The position numbers and the translations under genes were made by a program. The notes under the pieces were generated by a model. It was not told the DNA's origin, searched no databases, and was given only the letters and a program-made list of their open reading frames with translations. Of a stretch of 64,000 nucleotides of DNA, positions 1-11,230 are shown in pieces. The stretch's first letter is position 1; every line of letters begins with the position of its first letter. The DNA is from Skeletonema tropicum (Eukaryota; Bacillariophyta; Thalassiosirophyceae; Thalassiosirales; Thalassiosiraceae): positions 1,116,001 to 1,180,000 of the forward strand of contig CM074132.1 in the NCBI GenBank assembly GCA_037178625.1, given 5' to 3'.

Positions 1-1107
<1,107 letters not shown>

Positions 1108-1146
1108 TCGTTTGCTAAGTAGTAGAAATTATAACGTCAGGTAATA

Positions 1147-4100
1147 TTACTTCTTCTTCGATAGCCGATCCTGTAATTCAACTTCCTTCGCATGTGCAAT
1201 CTTTCGTTCGAGCTCAAGTTGTTCCTTCAGTCTATTGACCTCAAGCTCAGCACTTGTTCTAGCTGCAATTTCACTTCCAAGCTGTTTGCATAGTGCTAGC
1301 ATCTCATCGTCACTGCTTTGCTGCATAGAACCTTGTCTGTTCATTCCGCCATAATGTGACTTGTTAGACTTACTTTTGGCAAGTTGCTGCTGCATGATTT
1401 GATGATCATTCAAGACAGAGGAAACGGCAAGTGTGGCAAGTGCGCTGTCACGTTCGCTGGTAGCTTCCTCATAAGCAGTCATGATAATTTCAATGAGACG
1501 AGAGTCTACACAGTCGTTTGCCGATGACACAAAACCAAATGACGGAACAGATTGATCATGGTTTGATAGTGCTTTTGCAAAAGTATCAAATGCTTCATTT
1601 GTTTCCATTGTCGCAGCGCATGATTCTTCGGTTGGATGTAATGCGTAGCCGGCAGAGATTTTTCTTGTCGCAAGATCAATGCTTTCCTTCATATCGAAAA
1701 AATCCATGGTTGCTTTCATCACCCGTTCTGGCAAATAGCTTTCAAGGAGCGTTGATGCAAATAATTTAATCCACTCACAGTGCATATCTCGAAGAGATGA
1801 AAAGCTCTGTGTCGAAGTTTTTCCTTCAATCATTCGTTCAAGAAGAGAACCCGCCACTTGGAGCCGCTCAAATGGAGATGAGTTGCGATGGTCCCTAGGA
1901 ATGCTTGTATTTGCAATTAATTCCGAGATTGCTACGTGGAAGAGTAGTAGCTCACTTATACTTCTCTCCACTGAATGTTTGTTCTCGTTATTGCAAACAT
2001 CGATTAAAGCAATATCGTACTTCAATTGATGATGCGATTTGGAGGAATCATCCTTTGTTTCATCTACAGTGACATCCGCCCTTCTATTCGACAGTCCTGT
2101 TGCGGAGACATCGACAAGCCAGCTTCCGTTAAACTTCTGAAGCTCGGCCTCTACACAAACTCTACCATTAGTAACTAATGATTCACCAGAGACGATTGAC
2201 TTGACCTTGTTTGGATGACCCGAAATTGCAGTAAATGTTTCGCGGGCATCAAACTTCACCGGCTTATTCACGTGATCCCCAGCAATACCGATTTTGCGTC
2301 TAGAGACCATTTCACTTGACAGCTGTCGCACGACTTGGCTTTCACTTTTGACACTTTTCACAGCTGTGCTTAGTCTTGTAACCTTCTCGTCGATGTGAAG
2401 ACGTTGCATAGCACTCGACATAGACTTGTTGACTTTTAAGAGCTTCGATGGATTCTGTTTGTCCATCGAGTCGGAAGAATTTGTACGAGTAGACTGCTCG
2501 TTTATTGTTGATCGAACAGCTGTGGTCGCCTGTATCAGACTCGCCTTGCCTAGAACAGCAGCTGACGACAGCTTCGTATTCGCAGTCTTTTTCAGCACAG
2601 TCATCCTTTGACTGCCTTTTTGTTTGATATCCTCGCGGCTTATCTCGCTTGCAGCAAGTTTCGCATTCTTCAGTGTGGATCCAATTTTTGACGACGCTAG
2701 TTTCGATTTCCCCTTTGCCAACGCTAGACGCTCCCGCATTGATAATGATGCATTGGAAGAGTTTTTGTTCGATGAATCCTCGCTCTGAAGCAGTTGAGAA
2801 TTTTGCGTCTGCTCGTATTGTGATTGGTCATTATTGACAAAAACTGCCTCAGTAGATCCTCCTTCTTCATCATCCAATTGTATGTCGATCATTTCTTCAG
2901 TCTCTCCCATGAGATCAACATTAGAATCTTCTACAATAGTATCTATTGTTGCCGCAGCTTCAAATACACTCAATGGGTCGTTCGCGTCACTGACTACCGG
3001 TGCACTGAATTCATCGGGACTAGAGCCAACTTCAGCCGTTTGGATTGTGCCAGCTTCAGATGACAGATAATTGGCATTGTCGCCATCAACAATATCCATA
3101 GACATAACGCCTTTCTGCAGTTTCGTATTGGAGTCTATTTGCATTGAATTCAACACTCTTCCAATCGAAGACACAAACATATCGTACTCGGTCTGGTTGT
3201 TTGCAACGAAGAATAACTCCATGCCCTCTGATTCATCAAAAAGAGCAAAACCTTTTTGTCGTAAGTGGTTCCCGACAACAGTATTTTTGTTTGAAGACGA
3301 TGACATTGATATTGTTCGAAGTTTTGTGCTTTTATGCATGGGTATGATGAATGAAGGAGCGGTGCAGCCAGGAGTTTTGTAAAGTAGGATGATAGACTTG
3401 TCAAGGACCATCCAATACCTCCAAAATGTAGCTGAAGTGAATAACCGAGTAGCTGAAAAAGAGGAGTCTTCGCCGACACGCACCCAACCAGAGGCTGTTG
3501 ACGATGCTAATGCTAGTGCTCCAATTCGTTCCCTCTCTTTGAAAAATATTCCTTCTTTCAATGAATGCACTTCTGCATTCAGGTGGCGAATGACAGATTG
3601 CATTTTCTCGTGGTAGTCAGCGATCAGTGGATACAGACTCAGTGCAGTTGGTGAAACATCACTTGACAATGTCGCATACACCATGCTATATAGCTTGTAG
3701 TATGATGACGTGAAAGATTTCCCCATCTTCATAGAATGCCTCATCATTTGCTTCATTCTATTGACATCGATCAAACTTGGCTTCGAAGACCCCCCTTTTG
3801 GAATGGGAAAGCGATAATTTACAAAATCTGTGGGCACGACAACATCAAAGCTATTCCCTGCCTCAACGCTCATCATCGTGTGTTGCAAATTCAGGGCATA
3901 GAAGGTTGCATTTGCTATCTTTGTGTCTGGATCAAGCAAGTGGTAAGCGTCGAGCCAAGTTTGATTGTCACCTCCGCAATGTTTGCAAATGAAAAGATCA
4001 CCACCCAAAGGATCCTCCGCTAGTGCAGCAATTTTGTCGTATTGTCCGGAAGCTATCTCGATGTCTTTTGCCAAAAAAAGATATGATTTGTCGTCTGACA

Positions 4101-7100
4101 CTTCCACAAGCAATATTATCTGTGACAGGAAGAATCTCATCAGTGTGTTCCTTGCCCTCGCTTCATGATATACTTCTACATCAGAATCTTCCTGACTCAA
4201 CGCAAAAATAGAACACAATTGATGGATTGATGCGACGATTGAATTCCCGATAGACAGACTTGTGTTTTGTTCCAAAACTGGCAGCGACAGTGCTTCGACA
4301 AACTTTTTCAAAAAGACTTCTAGTGCATCGAAGCTAAACGTAATAGCAAGTGGAGACTTGTTGTCGATGGCATAAGATAAAGATGGCATTGTACCACTGA
4401 CATCACAGTGATGCTCTACTCGTAATGAAAGACCTCCACCATCTGTTGGTTTCCCCGCTTCTTTAGACAGTGAGCAAGATTCAGCTGCTCTTTGGCCCAG
4501 CGCAATGACATGTGAACTTCCGTTGCCAATCGAGAGAAGTTCAAGCATATCACCCTCAGAACAAATGTCTACAGAAATGATCTCAATTGCAATTTTGAGC
4601 ACACTTTTGGAATCAATTGCTCCACTCATTGACTCTGAGCCAAGCTCAGTATGTTTCGCTTTCGCGTGGAAAAGAAGTTTACTCTGAAAATCTGAATCTT
4701 CACCCCAGCACTGCACGCTGATGTTTGGCACGTGAAAGCAAAGTGTCAAGGAAACGTTGTTATCGCCCCCGACATCCCTCACTGCAACCTTTTCATCGAT
4801 ATGGCTTGTAGCATTTGGCCTCAACATGATTTTACAAGCGTGATAATTGAGAGTTTGCAATGCACCACAAAGCAGCCGCAGGTTCATGTTGCTCTCCAAT
4901 TCTTGGAGAAGGACGGAGGCAATAATAGATTGCTTCGTTGCACCAATCTGTTCAAGACATACCATTAATGTCACATTGGTAGGAGCGACGAGACTTTTAA
5001 CGATGTTATCACCACGATGTAGAGCTTGGTGCATAGGTAGGACTTCCAAAGAAAAGTTAGTCACACTAACCTGCATTATGAATTGTGTACTATCCCCTGA
5101 GCTCAATGCTTGCTGAGGCTCCAAAGAGCATGAAATGTCAGTAGGATCATTAGGAAAGTCAGGGTTGCTATTTTCACAGGCCATGATTCGTCCCGAGAGG
5201 AAAGACTTAGGTAGATCCGACGAAACAATGATAGTTGCTTCTGTAAAGCCACAGATAACATCAGCCATACCAAATGAGGAAATGCTGCCACCTGGATTGG
5301 GAAGTCTGATATTGATAGAGCCTAAATGAGCGGTGATGGACCTTAGTTCCGACGATGGCAGGGATGTCAAGGTCGAGGTACGGTGAGACTGATAAATTGC
5401 TGGAAGCGGTTGTAGGTAATCTCTCATACGAAAAGTATCGCCAGCAATAGCATCGTTGCAAATTTCTGCTGTCCAGTCTCCAGACAACCACCTGGCGTCA
5501 ATCAATGAGCTCTGGTTTGAAAATACTTTCATCATGTTGTCAATTGGTACCGAGTCCAGTACGATATCAACCGTACCCAAGCAAGCCTCATGATTGACGC
5601 TTGTTTTGCTCCATGTCGTTAGTTTCTCGTCAACAAACGATATTGTTGATTTCAGCCCAAAAGCGCGTTTTCCTCTCCGCGGACGATCCCAAGTCCAAGT
5701 AGTTTTCCTACTTTCCATTGATGGGAACTCATCGCACTTGTCTATTCCCACGGCCCATTGCTTGTCGCCACCCCATCCTTTCTTCAAATGTTGAGGCAGC
5801 GCAAAGATATCATGGCCTTGAAAAAGCCGAGTCCCGATTTTGAGTAATGGGAATATTTTCACTGCAGTCCAGGAGCTTTCCCTGTCATCTCGATTCACGC
5901 ACAGACGTTGCAACAGATCTAAAATGTGCACATATCCAAACGAAAATTGTACATGTCCACCTATTTCGCCAGACACTTTTGGCCATATGCATTCAGCTAC
6001 TAGACCCTCCACCAGCAGTTCGACACAGTGTCTATCAAGAGCATTAAGACTGTTGCTTTCAATCGAACTATGAGATGGTAAACAGAGTTTCACGTTGACT
6101 CGTGATACACTCAGACTGAATGATAACTTCTCAAACTTTTGTGCTCCACTAGCGATAACGATGACGGCCTTGCGTTTGCGTTTGTACTCTTTCTTTTCGC
6201 TTTCTTCTTTTGGGAGCTTTTCTACTTGGGTAGTGGGAGAATCTGCGTTCATGTCATTTGTTACAGCTGCGTCGCTGACTATTCCATCTCTCTGCATATC
6301 GTGCCTTCGTTTCCATTCAAGGAATGCCTCGTCATGCTCTTCATCGGGCTCTTCTTCATAATCACTATCAGAGTCTACATCATCCATCAGTGATACTTCC
6401 GGCATGAAATCATCAGGTCCAATTTCTTCCTCTTGATCATCTTCTGGTTTGTTGTTGCCAGTACCCTCCATAATGCCCTTCTCGGATTGTGCCTCTGCTA
6501 TTGAGATATGCTGCTTTGTTTTATTTCGAGTTCCATCCGGAAGCAGCGGATCGATGAAGCTACGATCTTTATAATAACAATGAAGTAATCCTATCATCAT
6601 GTGTACAAATGACCCTACGTCACACCCCGATGATTGAGAAGCATTACTGCCACCATCATTATTTGTATCTGACAACGATGCTACATCCAGATTGATATCC
6701 ATATCATGACAAAGCACATCCACATCAATACCCGTCACACCTGCATCACGAAGACGACGAATGTACGCTACATGAACATCAATTTGAGTATTGGATATCA
6801 ATGCAGCAGATTTCACATTATTTTCATGTTGGCCATCAGTTTGATCATAATTTGCTTCCGATGACAACCTCACATGACAAATCATACTCAACCTCTTGTA
6901 AATAATGTAGGAACGATGCTGAGGCGCGTTCCCCTCCTTTCGAAATCGACTCTGCTGTGCAAACAATTCATTGTGAGCCCATACTGTTTCGGGAGTACCA
7001 GGATTTCCAGCCTCGGAGACTGATATCCACTCGATATTTTCAAGTGTCACAGACACGGGAGGTGGTGTCCAAATTCCCCTCCGTAGCGTCTTGAATTTTC

Positions 7101-7575
7101 CAAGAGTTTGGAAGGTGAGATGTATACGATTGATTTTGATGGATAGATTGTCAAGGATTCGGTGCAAAAGGCCATATGTTTGACGAGCTTGATTATTACT
7201 TTGTTGCTGTTGTGGCGGCGGCGGCCGCGGCGTCGCTTTGTTTTGTGAATTTGTAGGATCCAAATAATAATCCAATGGTTCCACTGCCGATGCATAAACC
7301 TCATCGATTACCAATACTATTGGAGCCTTCTTAAGGTTGGTGTAACTCGTGACTTCCACTCGAAGTTCGGATAGTCTGATTTCCGTAAATTTGACAAAGG
7401 GCAACGTGCCGTGGGGAGGCTTGTTCAAAAATTCATTGATCACATCTACATTGAGCCTGAGGTTGGTTATGGATCCTTTGCCCGAAAGCAGGCTGGCATT
7501 GATCGTGTTTGGATTGAAATCGAGGATCACTTTCGATAGCTGATCCGAGAACAAATTTAGCACAAAGCTCTCCAT
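1147..7575 (-). CDS. Giant chorein-domain protein with internal PH domain (VPS13/BLTP-like lipid transfer)
   Basis: A single uninterrupted reading frame of 2142 residues. Residues 1-110 form a chorein-N start (ILDFNPNTINASLLSGKGSI, then LRLNVDVINEFL), typical of VPS13 and the BLTP3/UHRF1BP1 group, which carry glycerolipids along a hydrophobic groove at membrane contact sites. An acidic stretch lies near residues 375-420. A PH domain sits near residues 1360-1475 (SGWVRVGEDSS... FWRYWMVLDKSIILLYK). Residues about 1790-1960 resemble a divergent PX-like fold (KYDIALIDVCNNEN), and the end is a basic coiled coil. Many later VPS13 blocks, such as the SHR-binding region, are not evident, so this is probably a shorter BLTP3-like relative. 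Lipid-transfer function is inferred from the family. No intron or frame break occurs over 6.4 kb, unlike several neighbours. Confidence 0.8.
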   Translation of the reverse strand: MESFVLNLFSDQLSKVILDFNPNTINASLLSGKGSITNLRLNVDVINEFLNKPPHGTLPFVKFTEIRLSELRVEVTSYTNLKKAPIVLVIDEVYASAVEPLDYYLDPTNSQNKATPRPPPPQQQQSNNQARQTYGLLHRILDNLSIKINRIHLTFQTLGKFKTLRRGIWTPPPVSVTLENIEWISVSEAGNPGTPETVWAHNELFAQQSRFRKEGNAPQHRSYIIYKRLSMICHVRLSSEANYDQTDGQHENNVKSAALISNTQIDVHVAYIRRLRDAGVTGIDVDVLCHDMDINLDVASLSDTNNDGGSNASQSSGCDVGSFVHMMIGLLHCYYKDRSFIDPLLPDGTRNKTKQHISIAEAQSEKGIMEGTGNNKPEDDQEEEIGPDDFMPEVSLMDDVDSDSDYEEEPDEEHDEAFLEWKRRHDMQRDGIVSDAAVTNDMNADSPTTQVEKLPKEESEKKEYKRKRKAVIVIASGAQKFEKLSFSLSVSRVNVKLCLPSHSSIESNSLNALDRHCVELLVEGLVAECIWPKVSGEIGGHVQFSFGYVHILDLLQRLCVNRDDRESSWTAVKIFPLLKIGTRLFQGHDIFALPQHLKKGWGGDKQWAVGIDKCDEFPSMESRKTTWTWDRPRRGKRAFGLKSTISFVDEKLTTWSKTSVNHEACLGTVDIVLDSVPIDNMMKVFSNQSSLIDARWLSGDWTAEICNDAIAGDTFRMRDYLQPLPAIYQSHRTSTLTSLPSSELRSITAHLGSINIRLPNPGGSISSFGMADVICGFTEATIIVSSDLPKSFLSGRIMACENSNPDFPNDPTDISCSLEPQQALSSGDSTQFIMQVSVTNFSLEVLPMHQALHRGDNIVKSLVAPTNVTLMVCLEQIGATKQSIIASVLLQELESNMNLRLLCGALQTLNYHACKIMLRPNATSHIDEKVAVRDVGGDNNVSLTLCFHVPNISVQCWGEDSDFQSKLLFHAKAKHTELGSESMSGAIDSKSVLKIAIEIISVDICSEGDMLELLSIGNGSSHVIALGQRAAESCSLSKEAGKPTDGGGLSLRVEHHCDVSGTMPSLSYAIDNKSPLAITFSFDALEVFLKKFVEALSLPVLEQNTSLSIGNSIVASIHQLCSIFALSQEDSDVEVYHEARARNTLMRFFLSQIILLVEVSDDKSYLFLAKDIEIASGQYDKIAALAEDPLGGDLFICKHCGGDNQTWLDAYHLLDPDTKIANATFYALNLQHTMMSVEAGNSFDVVVPTDFVNYRFPIPKGGSSKPSLIDVNRMKQMMRHSMKMGKSFTSSYYKLYSMVYATLSSDVSPTALSLYPLIADYHEKMQSVIRHLNAEVHSLKEGIFFKERERIGALALASSTASGWVRVGEDSSFSATRLFTSATFWRYWMVLDKSIILLYKTPGCTAPSFIIPMHKSTKLRTISMSSSSNKNTVVGNHLRQKGFALFDESEGMELFFVANNQTEYDMFVSSIGRVLNSMQIDSNTKLQKGVMSMDIVDGDNANYLSSEAGTIQTAEVGSSPDEFSAPVVSDANDPLSVFEAAATIDTIVEDSNVDLMGETEEMIDIQLDDEEGGSTEAVFVNNDQSQYEQTQNSQLLQSEDSSNKNSSNASLSMRERLALAKGKSKLASSKIGSTLKNAKLAASEISREDIKQKGSQRMTVLKKTANTKLSSAAVLGKASLIQATTAVRSTINEQSTRTNSSDSMDKQNPSKLLKVNKSMSSAMQRLHIDEKVTRLSTAVKSVKSESQVVRQLSSEMVSRRKIGIAGDHVNKPVKFDARETFTAISGHPNKVKSIVSGESLVTNGRVCVEAELQKFNGSWLVDVSATGLSNRRADVTVDETKDDSSKSHHQLKYDIALIDVCNNENKHSVERSISELLLFHVAISELIANTSIPRDHRNSSPFERLQVAGSLLERMIEGKTSTQSFSSLRDMHCEWIKLFASTLLESYLPERVMKATMDFFDMKESIDLATRKISAGYALHPTEESCAATMETNEAFDTFAKALSNHDQSVPSFGFVSSANDCVDSRLIEIIMTAYEEATSERDSALATLAVSSVLNDHQIMQQQLAKSKSNKSHYGGMNRQGSMQQSSDDEMLALCKQLGSEIAARTSAELEVNRLKEQLELERKIAHAKEVELQDRLSKKK

Positions 7576-7617
7576 TTTTTATCAACTGATATGCAGACGG
7601 ATAAGTATGTCTGTGGA

Positions 7618-7649
<32 letters not shown>

Positions 7650-8074
7650 ACTGCTATTCGGTGACACTGCGATCACGAACGCCTCGTGTGAGCCTATGGA
7701 GGTGTAGAATCCCAAGATTGGTGGTCGGAAATGATGGTTAGGTAACACCCTAAGTATCTACAAAGTGGAGAGCGGACATCATTGTCATAAATTATGTGAA
7801 ACAGGAAACAGCCAGCAAGAGATTAGTGTTACGTAAACTAATACTTCACAATGGACATTCAACATTAACTTCCGTAACGCATCAAAATTCTACCTTTATT
7901 TTCATTTTAGAGGTTTATGTAATTTAGCCTAGCACTAATACTGGCAACATCAAACTGCGGCTTTTGGCCGCTTGGCAGCCGCTTGGCAGCCGCTATGGCT
8001 GGCATGATATTATCTGGCATCAGCTTGGCATCATAGCAAGAACTAGGCAAACAATTTACATTGTTCTATTGTCG
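7576..8074. other. Intergenic, divergent promoter region with a CTGTTG microsatellite
   Basis: About 500 bp separate the chorein gene (minus) and the pterin dehydratase gene (plus). It holds a run of perfect CTGTTG hexamers at about 7618-7650 and a short direct duplication, CTTGGCAGCCG, around 7970-7995. I see no further gene. Both divergent promoters must lie here, but no TATA-like or other element can be called with confidence. Confidence 0.6.
7618..7650. repeat. CTGTTG hexanucleotide microsatellite
   Basis: About five perfect tandem copies of TTGCTG (CAGCAA on the minus strand), 40 bp upstream of the chorein gene start, inside its 5' leader or promoter. Confidence 0.85.
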
Positions 8075-8679
8075 ATGGATTTCCGTGTGGTCTACTGCAT
8101 CTTCATAGCAACGCAGCAACGTCACGCACAAGCTTTTATTGGTGGTTCAACTTCTTGTCTTCATCGCAACCGCTGCACTTTGTCAACATCCTTATTTGGC
8201 ACACATTCTTCTCGTACTCATTATCCATTATCGCAGCTAATTCGCTCCTCAACAACTCTTACCATGTCCACAAATGATCAACCAGCAGCCTGTGTTCCAG
8301 GCGGGAAGTGCGTTACCATGTGAATCACTCGATAAGAGTCACCTTCTCTCTCCTCAACAAGTCGAGACGGAACTATCCAGCATGAAACTATGGAAATTAA
8401 GTGATGACAACACAAAGATAACTCGGTCCTACACTGCTCGTAATTTCCAATCCGCAATGGATAGCTTGAATGAGATTGGAACGATAGCGGAAAGGGAGAA
8501 TCCATCATCCAGATATGCATCTTACTGGATACCGTAATGTGGAAATTGTGCTGTTTACTCATTCGTTAGGAGGGATTTCTTTGAATGATATTGCAATGGC
8601 AAAGATGATTGATGACGAAGTGAGTATTAATTATTCTCCAAAGTGGTTGAGAGAGAACCCGGCAGCAAAGAAGGATTGA
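8075..8679 (+). CDS. PCD: Pterin-4a-carbinolamine dehydratase, reading frame interrupted by two +1 shifts
   Basis: Three overlapping frames together encode one PCD. The first (from ATG 8075, or from the internal ATG 8264) gives an Ala-Cys-rich N-terminus. The second gives LLSPQQVETEL and MKLWKLSDDNTKITRSY. The third gives the catalytic HHPDMHLTGYRNVEI and FTHSLGGISLNDIAMAKMID. The enzyme dehydrates 4a-hydroxytetrahydropterin, recycling the cofactor of aromatic amino-acid hydroxylases. Both joins need one base skipped: near 8312-8322, and at 8501-8502 between the Asn codon and HHP. The stretch from 8075 (MDFRVVYCIFIA ... HAQAF) looks like a signal peptide ending at an AQAF site, which would suggest plastid import; this is uncertain. 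No plausible intron explains either join. It could be a decaying gene or carry sequence errors. Confidence 0.8.
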
Positions 8680-8693
8680 TGGCAAAGGTAGAC

Positions 8694-10514
8694 TTAGTTA
8701 CTCTTTCTGTCGTTTGTTGTCATTTCTTCATAAAGTAGCATGTATGCTTCACAAGATTGAACATCTTTCCAGCTCCTCGGCACGACGCTTTCATCAGACA
8801 CCAGCGCCCATTCATTATGTTCTGATAGAACTCTTCGATAAGTTTGGTAGTGTCCCCCAAACGCAGACCCTAGGTGTTCTACCACACTCATCAATCTATA
8901 CGGCAATTTAGGCCAATCTGTTGATTTGGTCGTGCATTCATTCTCACAATCATTCTCAAACGAATTCTCTGCATACGCACAGTACTTGGATAGATCCAAT
9001 ATCTCGGGGAAGTGTACCCTCCTCGAAATCTTCACCATTTGTTGACTTGCCATGTCATAATGTCGGCGTTGTACATGGATACACAATACTTTTGGTGGTC
9101 GCATAATGAGAGTTGCTTTGTAGGCATCGCCTCGCACAGGAACGATCTTTGGCAATCCAACAAGACCAGCTACATTGAATGAGATGTCTTCTTCGTTGTG
9201 ATTTTGTATTTCGTCATCATTGTCTGCATCCATGCCCTTGAGAATAGCAATGTGACGGTTCTTGCTAACAAGTTCACTTTCTAACCCAGCTTGGTCTTTC
9301 TTCTTTCCTTTGTTCCGTCTTCCCATACTAGCTATGGCACCCGAGAGGAGCATCGCTTCATCTTCTAGTTCTTCCAACTTTTCTTTTATTGCGCAAGCTA
9401 CACATTGAACATCTGACACTCGCTCTGCTGTGGAAAATCCTCCATACTCTGAGGCCAGGAAGTCATCTAAATACTCGGATCGAACGGTGGCGATGGGAAG
9501 AGACAAACATATAAAAGAGCTGCTACGAACTGGACGAATATGAAGACACTTCGCACACTTAATTGTAGAGCCGAGCCATCCATCGAAAGGGTTGTGATGT
9601 TGGTTTGCGGTGGTTCCCTCTTCTCTATTTGTTTGTTTTGTTGCATTGCTCATTTGATGATGCACATGCGTGCTGTCGTCATATTTCTTTTCTTCTTGGA
9701 GTTGATTGTACTCCTTCTCTGTATCATTACCACTAATTGTTGAATTGCTTTTCATTGTGGCATGCTCCGCTACCTCTTCTCCAAGCGATTGCGGTTGCCT
9801 CAGATATAATCCCTCATGAGATGATTTTACAGTAGTTGAGAGAACATCCATCAGCGCAGTTAAAAATTCATGCGAGTCATGCTGCTCATTTGTCCCTGCA
9901 ATCCCGAGATTGTTTCTTGATCTAAATTGTGAGTGATGTTTTGCAACTATATCCATAACGTTTTTCGGATCCCCACGAGGTGATTTCCCCGCTAGAAATG
10001 GAAGAATAGAGCTGAAGATATTATGTGTAACCTCCTTCTTCTCTCTAATTTCATGCCCGTTAGCATATTGTATTGTGCAGTGCAACGCATCGATGAGATT
10101 GCTGTTGCATTTATTTTGCATACTCTCCAGATGGTAATAAAAGAGTTTCAATGATGCGAGTGCTTGTAGCACTGAATTACAATAACATGTTTGTCCATGA
10201 TTTTTGAGCCCTCGTATTGAGACGATGAATTGATTTGTCGATGTAGCATGTTCTTCAGCGGAACTATTGCCTATCGAGTATAATACTGGCTCGTCACGCT
10301 GTAAAATTCTTGCTTCTACTTCTCTGTCGGAAGGATGCTTATGTTGTTGTGTTTCAATTTGCCGCGTGTTATGGATAAACAAACGTATGATAGCATATCT
10401 CAGCCCTGCACCTAATACCAGACCATTTGTGAGTAGTAACAGCACAGATGAAATTTTAGAGGCAGTATTCTCCCCCAATCTGTGGCATGACATAAATGGA
10501 GAGACTGCATTCAT
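8694..10514 (-). CDS. Membrane-anchored ubiquitin-specific protease (USP30-like)
   Basis: 606 residues, uninterrupted. Residues 19-46 form one hydrophobic segment (SSVLLLLTNGLVLGAGLRY) followed by basic residues, a tail-in anchor like that of mitochondrial USP30. The USP Cys box is at residues 102-118 (GLKNHGQTCYCNS, catalytic Cys110). The His box is near residue 565 (LGSAFGGHYQTYRR), and the last catalytic-domain segment is WALVSDESVV. A CxxC pair (CAKCLHIRPVRSSSF) sits in the fingers. The protein should cleave ubiquitin at a membrane surface; which membrane is not determined by the sequence. The stop lies 15 bp beyond the stop of the pterin dehydratase, so the two genes converge almost end to end. 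Confidence 0.88.
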   Translation of the reverse strand: MNAVSPFMSCHRLGENTASKISSVLLLLTNGLVLGAGLRYAIIRLFIHNTRQIETQQHKHPSDREVEARILQRDEPVLYSIGNSSAEEHATSTNQFIVSIRGLKNHGQTCYCNSVLQALASLKLFYYHLESMQNKCNSNLIDALHCTIQYANGHEIREKKEVTHNIFSSILPFLAGKSPRGDPKNVMDIVAKHHSQFRSRNNLGIAGTNEQHDSHEFLTALMDVLSTTVKSSHEGLYLRQPQSLGEEVAEHATMKSNSTISGNDTEKEYNQLQEEKKYDDSTHVHHQMSNATKQTNREEGTTANQHHNPFDGWLGSTIKCAKCLHIRPVRSSSFICLSLPIATVRSEYLDDFLASEYGGFSTAERVSDVQCVACAIKEKLEELEDEAMLLSGAIASMGRRNKGKKKDQAGLESELVSKNRHIAILKGMDADNDDEIQNHNEEDISFNVAGLVGLPKIVPVRGDAYKATLIMRPPKVLCIHVQRRHYDMASQQMVKISRRVHFPEILDLSKYCAYAENSFENDCENECTTKSTDWPKLPYRLMSVVEHLGSAFGGHYQTYRRVLSEHNEWALVSDESVVPRSWKDVQSCEAYMLLYEEMTTNDRKSN

Positions 10515-10852
10515 GTTGACAGAAGCGAGGTTGTGGGGTTGAATGGTTCAGAGTACTGCAAAGGAGGTGACAAAATTCAGTACTATTTCCTACGTCAACT
10601 CCTACGCGCGAGAAGAGGGAGAAGCGGAATGCTTTATCTGAATGAGGCAAGGAGGTGGGCTGATCAAAGCCAGCCCATTGTAGGGCAAGGGCTTCCTGGA
10701 ATAATATAGTACATATTCTAAGCCTAATGAGCTTTTCTTCTTATATTACATTTACGTTGTCTCTATATCTGTACACTACAACTTGAGCAAAAGGGGCAAA
10801 ATTCATTTCAATTAGAGGCAAAACTTCCAACTTCCGTCGACTCTTGTCGTTC
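10515..10852. other. Intergenic spacer, nothing recognised
   Basis: 338 bp between two minus-strand genes. It contains the promoter side of the USP gene and the 3' flank of the small secreted protein. No open frame of note, RNA gene or repeat is visible. Confidence 0.5.
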
Positions 10853-11230
10853 TCAAAAACACGGAATAAACCTCTCCAAAGCATGACGAGTTGTACCGAT
10901 GGCAGCGGCAGTCACAAACGCAACTGCGGCTGCTCTGGCACTAGCTGGTACGATGCGTCGATTCCGGGGACTTCCTAGTTTGGAATTCTCGTCGTCTTGA
11001 TGGATTGCATCAAGCAGGTCGTCACTTGGAGCTGCTTGCTGTTTCATGTTCACGGCGACAGCGGAAATTGACTGCGGAGATCTCCTCCTCTTGTTAACAT
11101 TCTTGCGAGTGCCAAACGCCTTTTGAGGTGGAGCATGCCATGCGGAAGAACTTCCTTCGCGGCTGCCAACAGCAGACGCGATGAGTGCAGCGGAGAGAGC
11201 AAGTTGGAAGATGACTCTGGAGAGATTCAT
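10853..11230 (-). CDS. Small secreted or plastid-targeted protein of unknown function
   Basis: Starting at the internal ATG (11228-11230) the protein has 125 residues and opens with a clear signal peptide (MNLSRVIFQLALSAALIASAVG). Upstream in-frame residues are Pro-rich and look like leader sequence, so I prefer the internal start. The mature part is basic and polar (KNVNKRRRSPQS). A single Ala-rich hydrophobic segment near the C-terminus (ARAAAVAFVTAAAIGTT) could be a membrane anchor. I do not recognise the family. Ser-Ala-Trp-His after the signal peptide is not a good Phe-type plastid cleavage site, so secretion or ER residence is at least as likely. Confidence 0.55.
   Translation of the reverse strand: MNLSRVIFQLALSAALIASAVGSREGSSSAWHAPPQKAFGTRKNVNKRRRSPQSISAVAVNMKQQAAPSDDLLDAIHQDDENSKLGSPRNRRIVPASARAAAVAFVTAAAIGTTRHALERFIPCF

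Noticed and set aside
8312..8335. A 25-bp GT-AG mini-intron (GTTACC...GATAAG) to explain the first pterin dehydratase join
   Set aside because: It is far shorter than any other intron in the window and lacks a branch/pyrimidine tract; a single extra base is simpler.
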